DNA from: Pseudomonas oryzihabitans
GTDB lineage: Bacteria > Pseudomonadota > Gammaproteobacteria > Pseudomonadales > Pseudomonadaceae
Length of the DNA: 64,000 bases
Direction: 5' to 3'
Assembly: GCF_006384975.1 (NCBI RefSeq)
Contig: NZ_CP021645.1
Span: 4,926,001 to 4,990,000 of the forward strand
This document shows positions 29,592 to 37,938 of the stretch, one piece after another; position 1 is the stretch's first letter; each line of letters opens with the position of its first letter. Position numbers and translations under genes: made by a program. The notes below the pieces were generated by a model, which was given only the letters and a program-made list of their open reading frames with translations, was not told where the DNA came from and searched no databases.

Positions 29592-30532
29592 GCGATGCCG
29601 TGAAGCTGTCCCTGGTAGTACCGGTGTTCAACGAAGAGTTGGCCATCATGCTCTTCTATCAGGCGGTCTGTGCGCACGAGGAACTGGCCGGTTACGATCT
29701 GGAACTGCTGTTCGTCGACGATGGCAGTCGCGACGGCAGCGCCCGGGTGCTCGAGCGCCTGCGCCAGGAAGATCCGCGGGTGGTGGTGCTGCAACTGTCG
29801 CGCAACTTCGGCAAGGAGGCCGCGCTGTTCGCCGGCATCGAGCACGCCTCGGGCGAGGTGGTGGTGCCGCTGGACGTGGATCTGCAGGACCCGCTGGACG
29901 TCATCCCGCGGTTGCTCGAGCAGTGGCGGCAGGGCGCCGACGTGGTGCTGGCCAAACGGGTCGACCGTCGCAGCGACAGCCCGCTCAAGCGGCTGACCGC
30001 CGAGGGATTCTATCGGCTGCACAACCGCATCGCCCAGACGCCCATCGAAGAGAACGTCGGCGATTTCCGGCTGATGAGTCGCGAGGTGGTGGATGCCATC
30101 AAGGAGTTGCCCGAGCGCAATTTGTTCATGAAGGGCATCCTCTCCTGGGTCGGCTTCGATACCCGCGTGGTCGAATACGAACGGGCGCCGCGCAGCGCCG
30201 GCAGCAGCAAGTTCAACGGCTGGAAGCTGTGGAACCTGGCGCTGGAAGGCTTCACCTCCTTCAGCACCGTGCCGTTGCGGCTGTGGACCTACCTCGGCGG
30301 CGGTGTCGCCCTGGTGTCCCTGGCCTATGCCGGGGTCATGGTGTTCCGCAAGCTGGTGTTCGGCAATCCGGTGCCGGGCTATCCCTCGCTGATGACCGCC
30401 ATCCTCTTCTTCGGCGGCGTGCAACTGATCGGCATCGGGGTGCTGGGCGAATACATCGGCCGTATCTACATCGAGACCAAGCGCCGGCCGCGCTATGTGC
30501 TCAAGCGCTCCGGGAAGCGTGACCCTCAGTAG
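29588..30532 (+). CDS. gtrB: GtrB-type polyprenyl-phosphate glycosyltransferase (GT2)
   Basis: A 314-residue enzyme that transfers a sugar from a nucleotide donor to undecaprenyl phosphate. The GT2 domain has [44 protein letters not shown] and the acceptor-side [11 protein letters not shown]; two C-terminal membrane helices (about 235-255 and 270-290) end in [16 protein letters not shown], standard for GtrB. ATG 29588 overlaps the gtrA stop; a longer in-frame start at 29552 lies inside gtrA. Its stop overlaps the convergent zapE stop by 7 bp. Confidence 0.92.
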   Translation: MSDAVKLSLVVPVFNEELAIMLFYQAVCAHEELAGYDLELLFVDDGSRDGSARVLERLRQEDPRVVVLQLSRNFGKEAALFAGIEHASGEVVVPLDVDLQDPLDVIPRLLEQWRQGADVVLAKRVDRRSDSPLKRLTAEGFYRLHNRIAQTPIEENVGDFRLMSREVVDAIKELPERNLFMKGILSWVGFDTRVVEYERAPRSAGSSKFNGWKLWNLALEGFTSFSTVPLRLWTYLGGGVALVSLAYAGVMVFRKLVFGNPVPGYPSLMTAILFFGGVQLIGIGVLGEYIGRIYIETKRRPRYVLKRSGKRDPQ

Positions 30533-31626
30533 CGTGCCTGCTGCATCTCCCGCAACCGACTCAGGGTGCGGCGAAAGGGGAAGTCCAGGCAGCCGCGGGT
30601 ATAGAGCTGCTCCAGCGGCACGGCGGCGTCCAGGTAGAGCGGGCGACGGCGGTCGTAGGCTTCGTCGACCAGGGCGATGAAGCGACGTACCGCGTCGTCC
30701 TGGGGCGCCAGGCGCGGTAATTCGCGGTCCCCGGCGACCACCCGTTCCACGCCGTCTTCGGTGCCCCGGGCGATGCGACCGTCGCGCGGGTCGCCGGAGA
30801 GGCAAGGCACGCTACCCAGCAGCAGCGCGGGGAAGCGGGTGCAGAGGTCGATGTAGTCCGTGGTCGCCCAGGCGCCCTGGCAGAGGGTAGCGAAGTCCAG
30901 CCAGAGGGCGCCGGGTGCACGCTTTATCACCGGCAAGCAGCGACCGCCGAGCAGCAGGGGTTCGCTTGTGACGGATTCACCTGCGGTCAGGCAGGCGAAG
31001 GTCGCGGCCAGGGCGCTGGGGTCGTCCACCCAGTAGCGGGGCTCGGGCTCGCCCTGGTGCAGGCGGTGGTCCTGGCCGCCGTCCACTTCGAGTACGTCCA
31101 ACTGCGCTTGCAGCGCGGCGATGGCCGGCAGCAGGCGCTCTCGGTTGAAGCCATCGGCATAGAGCTGCTCCGGCGGCTGGTTGGAGGTGACCACCAGCAC
31201 CAGGCCCTGGTCCAGCAGGGCGCGCAGCAGACCGCCCACCAGCATGGCGTCGCCGATGTCGCTGATGAAGAGTTCGTCGAAGCACAGCACCCGCACCTCG
31301 GCGGCCAGTTCGCGAGCCAGAACCTGCAGGGGATCGCGGGTGCCGCTGAGCTGGAACTGGCGCTGGTGCACCCAGCGCATGAAGTGATGGAAGTGCTGGC
31401 GGCGCGCGGGCACCGGTAGGCTGGCGTGGAACAGGTCCAGCAGCCAGGTCTTGCCGCGCCCGACCGGACCCCAGAGATAGAGGCCGCGTGCCGGGCGACC
31501 GGCGAGCAGGGCGGCATGACAGGCTTCCAGCCGCTGTACGGCGGCGTCCTGGGCGGCATCGGGCAGCCGCTCGCCCCGGGCCAGGGCCTGGCGGTAGGCA
31601 GCGAGGGGGGAGGGGGCAGTGGACAT
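30526..31626 (-). CDS. zapE: ZapE/AFG1-family ATPase
   Basis: A 366-residue AAA-like ATPase. In E. coli ZapE associates with the divisome under stress; mitochondrial AFG1 acts in protein quality control. Walker A is [14 protein letters not shown], Walker [16 protein letters not shown], sensor [19 protein letters not shown], and the C-terminal [18 protein letters not shown] motif is diagnostic. The start is ATG 31624-31626 ([11 protein letters not shown]); the open frame extends much further upstream but without family similarity. It is convergent with gtrB and divergent from the aminotransferase. Confidence 0.92.
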   Translation of the reverse strand: MSTAPSPLAAYRQALARGERLPDAAQDAAVQRLEACHAALLAGRPARGLYLWGPVGRGKTWLLDLFHASLPVPARRQHFHHFMRWVHQRQFQLSGTRDPLQVLARELAAEVRVLCFDELFISDIGDAMLVGGLLRALLDQGLVLVVTSNQPPEQLYADGFNRERLLPAIAALQAQLDVLEVDGGQDHRLHQGEPEPRYWVDDPSALAATFACLTAGESVTSEPLLLGGRCLPVIKRAPGALWLDFATLCQGAWATTDYIDLCTRFPALLLGSVPCLSGDPRDGRIARGTEDGVERVVAGDRELPRLAPQDDAVRRFIALVDEAYDRRRPLYLDAAVPLEQLYTRGCLDFPFRRTLSRLREMQQARY

Positions 31627-31786
31627 GGCCGCCACTCTAGCGTCCACCGTGGCGCCAGACCATGCCCCGGTGGAATGACGTGAGTCCTTTATAGCGTTTG
31701 AAGGCGGACGGCAGCGGTTCGATAGTGCGAGACGATCCTTGCCGGACAGATCCGGCGCCTTCGTATTCATCGCCTGGAGCCCTGTC

Positions 31787-33007
31787 ATGGCCGCTGCTTC
31801 CACCCTGCATACCGCCCACTGCCTCGCGTCCGTGGGTGTCTCCGAGATCCTCAAGATCACCGAGCGCGCCAATGCCTTGCGCCGCCAGGGCGCCGATCTG
31901 TTGGTGCTGGGCGCGGGCGAGCCGGATTTCGATACTCCGGAGCACATCAAGGAAGCGGCCATCCAGGCCATTCGCGACGGCCAGACCAAGTACACGGCGC
32001 TCGACGGCAGCCCGGCGCTGAAGGAGGCCATCCGCCGCAAGTTCGCGCGGGAGAACGACCTGGTCTTCGCCCAGGACGAGGTGACCGCCTCGGCGGGTGC
32101 CAAGCAGGTGATCTTCAACGCCATGATGGCGACCCTCGATCCGGGCGACGAGGTGATCATCCCCGCCCCCTTCTGGGTGACCTACGCCGATATCGTCGCC
32201 ATCCTCGGCGGCACGCCGGTGGTGCTGCCCTGTCGCGAGGAAGACGGTTTCCGGCTCACGGCCGCCGCGCTGGAGGCGGCCATTACCCCACGCACGCACT
32301 GGGTGATGCTCAACTCGCCGTCCAACCCCTCGGGCGCGGCCTATGGCGAAGCGCACTATCGGCCGCTGCTGGACGTCTTGCTGCGCCATCCGCAGGTCTG
32401 GCTGATGGTGGACGACATGTACGAGCACATCCTCTACGACGGCTTCCGCTTCGTCACCCCGGCGGCGCTGGAGCCGCGCCTGCGTGAGCGGACCCTGACC
32501 ATCAACGGGGTTTCCAAGGCCTATGCCATGACCGGCTGGCGGCTGGGCTATGCCGGGGGACCACGTGAGCTGATCCAGGCCATGGCCAGTGTGCAGAGCC
32601 AGGTGACGTCCTGCCCCTGTTCGGTGAGCCAGGCGGCGGCCATCGCGGCGCTGGACGGCCCGCAAGACATCGTGCGCGAGCGTTGCGAGCTGTTCCGCGA
32701 GCGGCGGGATCTGGTGGTGGACGCGCTGAATGCGGTACCGGGCCTGGCGGCGCGGCGGCCCGAGGGGGCCTTCTACGTCTATGCCAACTGTGCGGGGGTG
32801 TTGGGCCGGCGGACGCCGGGCGGGGAATTGATCGACAGCGATACCGCATTCGCCCGTTACCTGATGGACGAGGGTGGCGTGGCGGTGGTGCCAGGCTCGG
32901 CGTTCGGCCTGGCGCCGTATTTCCGCGTGTCCTATGCCACCTCCCGCGCGGTGCTGGAGGAGGCCTGCCACCGGATCGCCGAGGCGACCCGGCGGCTGCT
33001 GGCCTGA
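31787..33007 (+). CDS. Class I pyridoxal-phosphate aminotransferase (aspartate-type)
   Basis: A 406-residue fold-type I aminotransferase of the aspartate/alanine/tyrosine group. Landmarks: LVLGAGEPDFDTPEHI, TKYTALDGSPALKEAI, SAGAKQVIFNAMMA, APFWVTYADI, NSPSNPSGAAY, DDMYEHILYDG, the Schiff-base lysine in NGVSKAYAMTGWRLGY, and the carboxylate-binding arginine in FRVSYATS. ATG 31787 with GGAG 8 nt upstream gives the expected N-terminus; an upstream in-frame ATG at 31739 is not needed. Aspartate:2-oxoglutarate transamination is the likeliest reaction, but broader specificity is possible. Its TGA directly abuts the convergent next gene. Confidence 0.9.
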   Translation: MAAASTLHTAHCLASVGVSEILKITERANALRRQGADLLVLGAGEPDFDTPEHIKEAAIQAIRDGQTKYTALDGSPALKEAIRRKFARENDLVFAQDEVTASAGAKQVIFNAMMATLDPGDEVIIPAPFWVTYADIVAILGGTPVVLPCREEDGFRLTAAALEAAITPRTHWVMLNSPSNPSGAAYGEAHYRPLLDVLLRHPQVWLMVDDMYEHILYDGFRFVTPAALEPRLRERTLTINGVSKAYAMTGWRLGYAGGPRELIQAMASVQSQVTSCPCSVSQAAAIAALDGPQDIVRERCELFRERRDLVVDALNAVPGLAARRPEGAFYVYANCAGVLGRRTPGGELIDSDTAFARYLMDEGGVAVVPGSAFGLAPYFRVSYATSRAVLEEACHRIAEATRRLLA

Positions 33008-33769
33008 TCAGCCGGCCGGCTGCGCGCCCGGAGCGACCGGCTGGACGCCGGGGGGCGGAGGCGGCGGCAGACGACCGGGACCGGGCGGGGGCGGCGGGGT
33101 GTCCAGGGTCTGCAGCGAGTTGGCGTCAGCGCCTAGGGCACTGACCCGGAAGGCCCGGCCCTGGGCATTGGCGATCAGCTCGCCACGGGCGGCCACGCTG
33201 GCGCCGGGCTTGAGCAGGGCTTGCAGGCGCAGGGCTTCATGGGGCGGCAGGCGCAGGGCGGTGCCGTCCTGCAGCAGGGCGCCATTCACGTCGCCGCGGG
33301 GACCGTGCAGCAGCTGGACGATCTGGCCCTGCAGGCTGTCGCCATTGCGCTCGGTGCCCGGTACCGGGGGAGCCGGCGGACGGGGGCCACCGGCGCGGTC
33401 GGGGCCTTCGTCGGTGACGGTCTTGCCGCTCTGGACGTTGGTCAGGGAGACCGCCTGGACCAGCGGCAGGCTGGCGGCGCGCAGGCCGGCGACATTGACG
33501 GTGTCACCCGGCTTGAAGGTGGCAGCCAGCTGCGTGGACAGGTGCGGCGGGGTGTTGACCTCGGTGCCATCGGCCAGGATCAGGCCATCGATATCGCCAC
33601 GGGGATTGATCAGGAACTGCTTGAGTTGACCTTGCTGGGTGGGGATCTGGGCGCTGGCAGCGGTAGTGGTCGCCGCGCTGGTGGCCGGCGCGTTCTGTGC
33701 CAGGACGAGGCCGCTGACGGACAGCAGGGCGAAGGTCCCGAGCACGAGGGTTTGGGTCTTGGTAGGCAT
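33008..33769 (-). CDS. Secreted two-repeat, proline-rich protein of unknown function (putative sigma54 target)
   Basis: A 253-residue protein with a Sec signal peptide (residues 1-24, ending LVLA). A 52-residue module occurs twice, at about 46-97 and 147-198. Each has GQ(L/I)xQ(F/L)L, then PRGD(I/V)(D/N)G, a DGT, PPH, KPG and a closing V-A-G; it is probably a small beta-barrel resembling OB folds. The linker and C-terminal 30 residues are proline-rich. No catalytic residues are evident. ATG 33769 has AGGAGT 7 nt upstream. A near-consensus sigma54 promoter lies 35-50 bp upstream, directly after the gene for an NtrC-class activator, so this is the probable output of that two-component system. 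The role is unknown. Confidence 0.82.
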   Translation of the reverse strand: MPTKTQTLVLGTFALLSVSGLVLAQNAPATSAATTTAASAQIPTQQGQLKQFLINPRGDIDGLILADGTEVNTPPHLSTQLAATFKPGDTVNVAGLRAASLPLVQAVSLTNVQSGKTVTDEGPDRAGGPRPPAPPVPGTERNGDSLQGQIVQLLHGPRGDVNGALLQDGTALRLPPHEALRLQALLKPGASVAARGELIANAQGRAFRVSALGADANSLQTLDTPPPPPGPGRLPPPPPPGVQPVAPGAQPAG

Positions 33770-33803
33770 GGATGACTCCTGCGGTGGTTGACGATCAGGA
33801 TGT

Positions 33804-33819
33804 TGCAGGGCCTGTGCCA
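33804..33819 (-). promoter_or_regulatory. Sigma54 (-24/-12) promoter
   Basis: Read on the minus strand: TGGCAC-AGGCC-CTGCA. The GG and GC elements are spaced by exactly 10 nt, with one mismatch to the TGGCAC-N5-TTGCW consensus. Transcription should start near 33793, 24 nt before the ATG at 33769. Confidence 0.75.
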
Positions 33820-33883
33820 ACTTTTTATTTATATAAAAAACAATAACTTAAGATATTTTCAGGCGATCTTGGCCAGCCGTTGC

Positions 33884-33921
33884 GTCCGGCTCGCGGACAC
33901 CCCTGTCGGCAAAGCGGACAG
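33884..33921. promoter_or_regulatory. Two dyad sites, putative enhancer (UAS) for the adjacent response regulator
   Basis: Site 1 at 33884-33898 is GTCCG-N5-CGGAC. Site 2 at 33903-33921 is CTGTCGGC-AAA-GCGGACAG, symmetric at 16 of 19 bases. Both sit roughly 90-130 bp upstream of the predicted sigma54 start, the usual distance for NtrC-class activators, and are separated from the promoter by a 40-bp AT-rich stretch (33821-33860) suited to DNA bending. Binding is inferred. Confidence 0.55.
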
Positions 33922-33922
33922 C

Positions 33923-35260
33923 CTAGCTCGGACTGTCGTCTTCACCGACACCCAGGCCGAGGCGGCTCAGCTTGGTGTAGAGCAGCTGACGATGGATGCC
34001 GAGCCGGCGCGCCGCCTCGGCGCGGTTGCCGCCACTGCGTTGCAGTGCCCGTTCGATCAACAGCCGCTCCAGGCGCGCGGTGGCTTCGGCCAGGGTTTCC
34101 TCGGGCCAGTTGGCGTCGATGACCAGGGCTTCCGGGGCATCGGCCTGCAGGAAGGCCAGGTCGGCGGCGACGATGCGTTCGCCCTGGGCCAGCGTCGCGG
34201 CCCGCTGCATGGCGTTGCGCAGCTCGCGCACGTTACCGGGCCAGGGGTGGCGCAAGAGCAGGGCCGCCGCATCGTCGGCCAGCACCCGGCCGCTGGGGGC
34301 GAGGAAGTGCTCGGCCAGGGGCAGGATGTCGGCGCGTCTTTCGCGCAGGGCCGGCAGGTGGATGGGCACCACGTGCAGCCGGTAGAAGAGGTCCTCGCGG
34401 AAGTCGCCGCTGGCGACGCGCTGGGCCAGGTCACGGTGGGTGGCAGCTACCAGGCGCACGTCCAGCCGTACCGGGGCGCCGCCCACCGGGGTCACCTCGC
34501 GCTCCTGCAGGGCGCGCAGGATCTTGGCCTGCATGGGCAGCGGCATGTCGCCGATCTCGTCGAGAAAGAGCGTTCCGCCCTGGGCCTCACGAAAGGCGCC
34601 GAGGCGATTGGCGGTTGCCCCGCTGAAGGCGCCGCGCACGTGGCCGAAGAGCTCGCTTTCCAGCAGGTCTGGCGGAATGGCTGCGCAGTTGACCGCGACG
34701 AAAGGCGCGCCCTGTCTCTTACCGTGTTCGTGGATGGCGCGGGCCACCAATTCCTTGCCGGTGCCGGTCTCGCCGGTGACCAGCACAGTGGCCTCGCTGT
34801 CGACCAGGCGGCCGATGGTCTTCTGCACCTGGCGCAGGGCATCGCTGCCGCCCACCAGGGTGTGGCCGTCCGCCGTTGCCGCCGGGGCATTGGCCGGACC
34901 GCGCTGGGCGGTCATGCCGGCCAGCACCCGGATCAATTCCTCGCGGCCGATGGGCTTGGTGAGGTGGTCGAAGGCGCCCAGGCGTATGGCCTCGATGGTG
35001 TTGCCGGCGCTGGCGAAGGCGGTGAGTACCGTGACCGGTGGCGGCTCGGGCAGGGCGCGGATACGCGCCAGCACCTCCAGCCCATCGAGCCCCGGCATGC
35101 GCAGATCGAGCAGCACGGCGTCGACGGCCTCTTGCTGCAACAGCCGCAGCCCGGCCTCGCCCTGGTCGGCTTGCAGGACTCGGTAACCCTGGTCCGCGGC
35201 GGTTTCCGCGAGGGCGTCGCGCAGGCCAGCGTCGTCGTCGATGATCAGCAGGGTAGGCAT
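33923..35260 (-). CDS. NtrC-class sigma54-dependent response regulator
   Basis: A 445-residue activator. The receiver domain (1-115) has phosphoacceptor D52 (LLDLRMPGLDG) and K102. The AAA+ domain (about 135-365) has Walker A GETGTGKE at 163-170, the sigma54-contact loop as GAFSGA at 210-215 instead of GAFTGA, Walker B GGTLFLDEIGD, and the R-finger region FREDLFYRLHV. The Fis-type HTH (about 405-440) has NRAEAARRLGIHRQLLYTKL. ATG 35260 is chosen because the receiver starts at once (MPTLLIIDDD); the longer frame lies inside the kinase gene. It overlaps the kinase stop by 16 bp. Likely target: the sigma54 promoter 100 bp downstream. Confidence 0.93.
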   Translation of the reverse strand: MPTLLIIDDDAGLRDALAETAADQGYRVLQADQGEAGLRLLQQEAVDAVLLDLRMPGLDGLEVLARIRALPEPPPVTVLTAFASAGNTIEAIRLGAFDHLTKPIGREELIRVLAGMTAQRGPANAPAATADGHTLVGGSDALRQVQKTIGRLVDSEATVLVTGETGTGKELVARAIHEHGKRQGAPFVAVNCAAIPPDLLESELFGHVRGAFSGATANRLGAFREAQGGTLFLDEIGDMPLPMQAKILRALQEREVTPVGGAPVRLDVRLVAATHRDLAQRVASGDFREDLFYRLHVVPIHLPALRERRADILPLAEHFLAPSGRVLADDAAALLLRHPWPGNVRELRNAMQRAATLAQGERIVAADLAFLQADAPEALVIDANWPEETLAEATARLERLLIERALQRSGGNRAEAARRLGIHRQLLYTKLSRLGLGVGEDDSPS

Positions 35261-36690
35261 GGCAGCAGGATCTCGAAGCGGGTAGGGGGAGAGGTCTCGA
35301 CCAGGCGCGCCTCGCCGCCATGGGCGCGGGCGGTCTCGCGGACCAGGGCCAGGCCCAGGCCAGTGCCCTCGGGGCGGCCGGTGACGAAGGGTTCGAACAA
35401 CTGGCCGCGCAGCTCGGCGGGCGGGCCTTGGCCGTCGTCCTCCACCGCCAGCACCAGCCAATCGCCACCTTGGCTGACGTCCAGGCGGATCTCGCTGCCC
35501 GTCGGCGCGGCCTGGAGGGCATTCAATAGCAGGTTGTCCAGGGCGCGGCCCAAGGCGTCGCGATCAAAGCGTCCCTGCTCCACAGCGATCTGAGCAGTCA
35601 AGCGAATGCCGCGCGCCTGGGCCTGCTCTTCATGCCTGGCCAGGACTTCGTGGCAGAAGGCCGGCAGGTCGACGCAGGTCGGTTGCAACTGGGGTGGCTG
35701 GGTAAGGTCGAGCAGCCGCCGCAACAGGGCGTCCAGGCGGGTGATCTGCTGGAGGATGGCATCCAGGGCGCGCTGCTGGCGCACGCCATCGCCGGCCAGG
35801 GCGTTCTCGGCCTTGAGGCGCATGGCGGCCAGGGGATTGCGGATCTCGTGGGCGACCCCCGCGGCGACCCGGCCAAGCGCGGCCAGGCGTTCGCTGGCAT
35901 GCACCTGGGTGGTCAGGCGCTGGGCTTCTTCGCGGGCCAGGGCCAGGCGCTGGCCCGCCTGGTTGAGCGCCGCCAGTACCCGGTCCAATTCCCGTTCGCC
36001 GGTCAGGGCAAGGGTGGGCAGGTCTTGGCTACCAGTGGCGCCGAGATCCCGTTCGACCCGGGTGACATGGCGCGACCATTGCCAGGTGAGCCGGCCGAGC
36101 AGCAGGGTGGTGGCGAGCATGGCCAGCAGCAACAGGCCCAGGCCCAGTTGCAGTTGGCGCTGGCCGCGGCTGTCGGCAAAGGTCAGGCGGGTCAGGGTCC
36201 AGGCGGCGAGATCGGGAATGGGGCCGGACAGCGGGCAGGCGGCGACCAGCACGGTGGACCCGTCGACGCTGAAGGACTCGCTCAGGCTGCGCGCCTCGGC
36301 CAGGGTCGTGGCGGCGAGGTCGGCCAGGTGCTGGCGCTCGGTGGCGGTCAGGCTGAAGGGGCTGGCATCGGCCAGCAGGCCAGCCTGTTCCTGCCAGAGG
36401 CCACCGGCCATGCCGCGATAGCGCAACAGGCCGACGCTGGCCACGCCGGTGAGGCCCTGGCGCAGCGCCGGATCGGCCAGGCCGGCGGTAGGACCGGACC
36501 AGCCGTTGCTGTAGAAGCGGTAGCTACCGGCGATGGTCTGGCAGGCCTGTTCGGCTTCCGCGGTGGCCTGGCCGAGCAGGGCGGTTTCCGACTGGCGCAA
36601 GAGCAGGATCATCAGCCAGCCGACGCCGATGGCCATGCCGCCGAGCAACAGCAAGACGGCCAGCAAACGACTGCGCAGCGATCCGAACAT
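35245..36690 (-). CDS. Membrane sensor histidine kinase (NtrB-like class)
   Basis: A 481-residue partner of the response regulator. A membrane helix at 9-31, a periplasmic sensor of about 150 residues and a second helix at about 180-200 are followed by a HAMP-like linker. The dimerisation domain has phospho-acceptor H281 in GVAHEIRNPLAAM, and the ATPase domain has the N box (DNLLLNALQAA), G1 (VEDDGQGPP) and G2 (GTGLGLALVRE). The sensor domain has no recognised fold or ligand motif. ATG 36690 (MFGSLRSRLLAVLLLL) starts directly before the first helix; an extension to 36732 is unnecessary. The 16-bp overlap with the regulator implies co-translation. Confidence 0.92.
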   Translation of the reverse strand: MFGSLRSRLLAVLLLLGGMAIGVGWLMILLLRQSETALLGQATAEAEQACQTIAGSYRFYSNGWSGPTAGLADPALRQGLTGVASVGLLRYRGMAGGLWQEQAGLLADASPFSLTATERQHLADLAATTLAEARSLSESFSVDGSTVLVAACPLSGPIPDLAAWTLTRLTFADSRGQRQLQLGLGLLLLAMLATTLLLGRLTWQWSRHVTRVERDLGATGSQDLPTLALTGERELDRVLAALNQAGQRLALAREEAQRLTTQVHASERLAALGRVAAGVAHEIRNPLAAMRLKAENALAGDGVRQQRALDAILQQITRLDALLRRLLDLTQPPQLQPTCVDLPAFCHEVLARHEEQAQARGIRLTAQIAVEQGRFDRDALGRALDNLLLNALQAAPTGSEIRLDVSQGGDWLVLAVEDDGQGPPAELRGQLFEPFVTGRPEGTGLGLALVRETARAHGGEARLVETSPPTRFEILLPCLPC

Positions 36691-36762
36691 GGGTTTTCTC
36701 TTCCAGGCCTTGGCCTGGATAGAGTGCCACACCCGTGTGGAGTTCGCGGCGCAGAGCGGGTG

Positions 36763-37914
36763 TCAGCCGCGGCGGCCGAATTCCGCTTCCTGCGCCGTCC
36801 AGCCGGGTACCCGCTCGCTCAGGGATAGCCCAAGACCGGGACGGGTCGGCACCATCATCCGCCCGTCACGAGTTTCCAGACGTTCGTTGAACAGCGGCTC
36901 CAGCCATTCGAAATGTTCCACCCAGGGCTCGGTGGGATAGGTGGCGGCGAGGTGCACGTGCAGTTCCATGGCGAAATGCGGCGCCAGCATCACGCCGGCC
37001 TGCTCGGCCAGGGCGGCCACCTTGAGGAAGGGGGTGATGCCGCCGACCCGCGGCGCGTCGGGCATCAGGAAGTCGGCGCCGCGCAGGCGGATGAATTCCT
37101 GGTGCTCGGCGATGCTGGTGAGCATCTCGCCGGTAGCGATAGGAGTGTCGAAGGCCGCGGCCAGGGCGGCGTGACCTTCGGCGTCGTAACAGTCCAGCGG
37201 CTCCTCGATCCAGATCAGGTTGAATTCCTCGAAGCGCCGGCACAGGCGCTGGGCGGTGGGTCGGTCCCATTGCTGGTTGGCGTCGACCATCAGTGGGAAG
37301 CTGTCGCCCAGGTGGCGGCGTACGGTGGCGACGCGCTCTAGATCAACCGCGCAATCCGGCTGGCCGACCTTGAGCTTGATGCCGCCGATGCCTTTCTCGC
37401 GGGAAAGATCGGTGTTCACCAGCAACTGCTCCAGGGGCGTGTGCAGGAAGCCGCCGGAGGTGTTGTAGCAGCGCACCGAATCGCGCTGGGCGCCGAGCAG
37501 GCGCGCCAGGGACAGGTTGGCGCGGCGCGCCTTGAGGTCCCACAGGGCTACGTCGAAGGCGCCGATGGCCTGGGTGGCGAGGCCGCTGCGACCCACCGAG
37601 GCGCCCGCCCAGCAGAGCTTGGTCCAGAGTTTCTGGATGTCGCTGGGATTCTCGTCGAGCAACACCGGGGCGATCTCCCGGGCGTGGGCGAACTGGCCCG
37701 GGCCACCAGCACGCTTGGAATAGCTGAAGCCCAGGCCGCGCTGGCCGTCGCGGGTCTCGATCTCGACGAAGAGGATGGCGATTTCGGTCATCGGCTTCTG
37801 CCGGCCGGTGAGCACCTTGGCGTCGCTGATAGGGTTGGCCAGCGGCAGGAACACGGACGCCAGGCGGACCCAGGCGATGCGGTCCTGGTCGGCGCTGTAG
37901 GACATATCGTTCAT
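36763..37914 (-). CDS. Enolase-superfamily sugar-acid dehydratase (L-talarate/galactarate type)
   Basis: A 383-residue mandelate-racemase-like enzyme. The base lysine is in GGIKLKVGQPD (KxK); Mg ligands are in VDANQQW (D), IWIEEPL (E) and ATGEMLTS (E); the second base is the H of APHFAMELHVHL. The HFAMELHVHLAATYPTEPWVEHFEW region, seen in two adjoining stretches, resembles talarate/galactarate dehydratase, which makes 5-keto-4-deoxyglucarate. It is next to a hexuronate/glucarate-type MFS importer (25 bp) and a LacI regulator, all on the same strand, which supports sugar-acid catabolism. Exact stereospecificity cannot be read from sequence; other acid-sugar dehydratases are possible. Confidence 0.85.
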   Translation of the reverse strand: MNDMSYSADQDRIAWVRLASVFLPLANPISDAKVLTGRQKPMTEIAILFVEIETRDGQRGLGFSYSKRAGGPGQFAHAREIAPVLLDENPSDIQKLWTKLCWAGASVGRSGLATQAIGAFDVALWDLKARRANLSLARLLGAQRDSVRCYNTSGGFLHTPLEQLLVNTDLSREKGIGGIKLKVGQPDCAVDLERVATVRRHLGDSFPLMVDANQQWDRPTAQRLCRRFEEFNLIWIEEPLDCYDAEGHAALAAAFDTPIATGEMLTSIAEHQEFIRLRGADFLMPDAPRVGGITPFLKVAALAEQAGVMLAPHFAMELHVHLAATYPTEPWVEHFEWLEPLFNERLETRDGRMMVPTRPGLGLSLSERVPGWTAQEAEFGRRG

Positions 37915-37938
37915 GGCAGTGATCTCCAGGGGTAAGGA

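Noticed and set aside
30526..32160. Longer ZapE frame starting at 32160
   Set aside because: The extra 178 codons lie antisense to the aminotransferase gene and show no family similarity; the ATG at 31626 matches ZapE.
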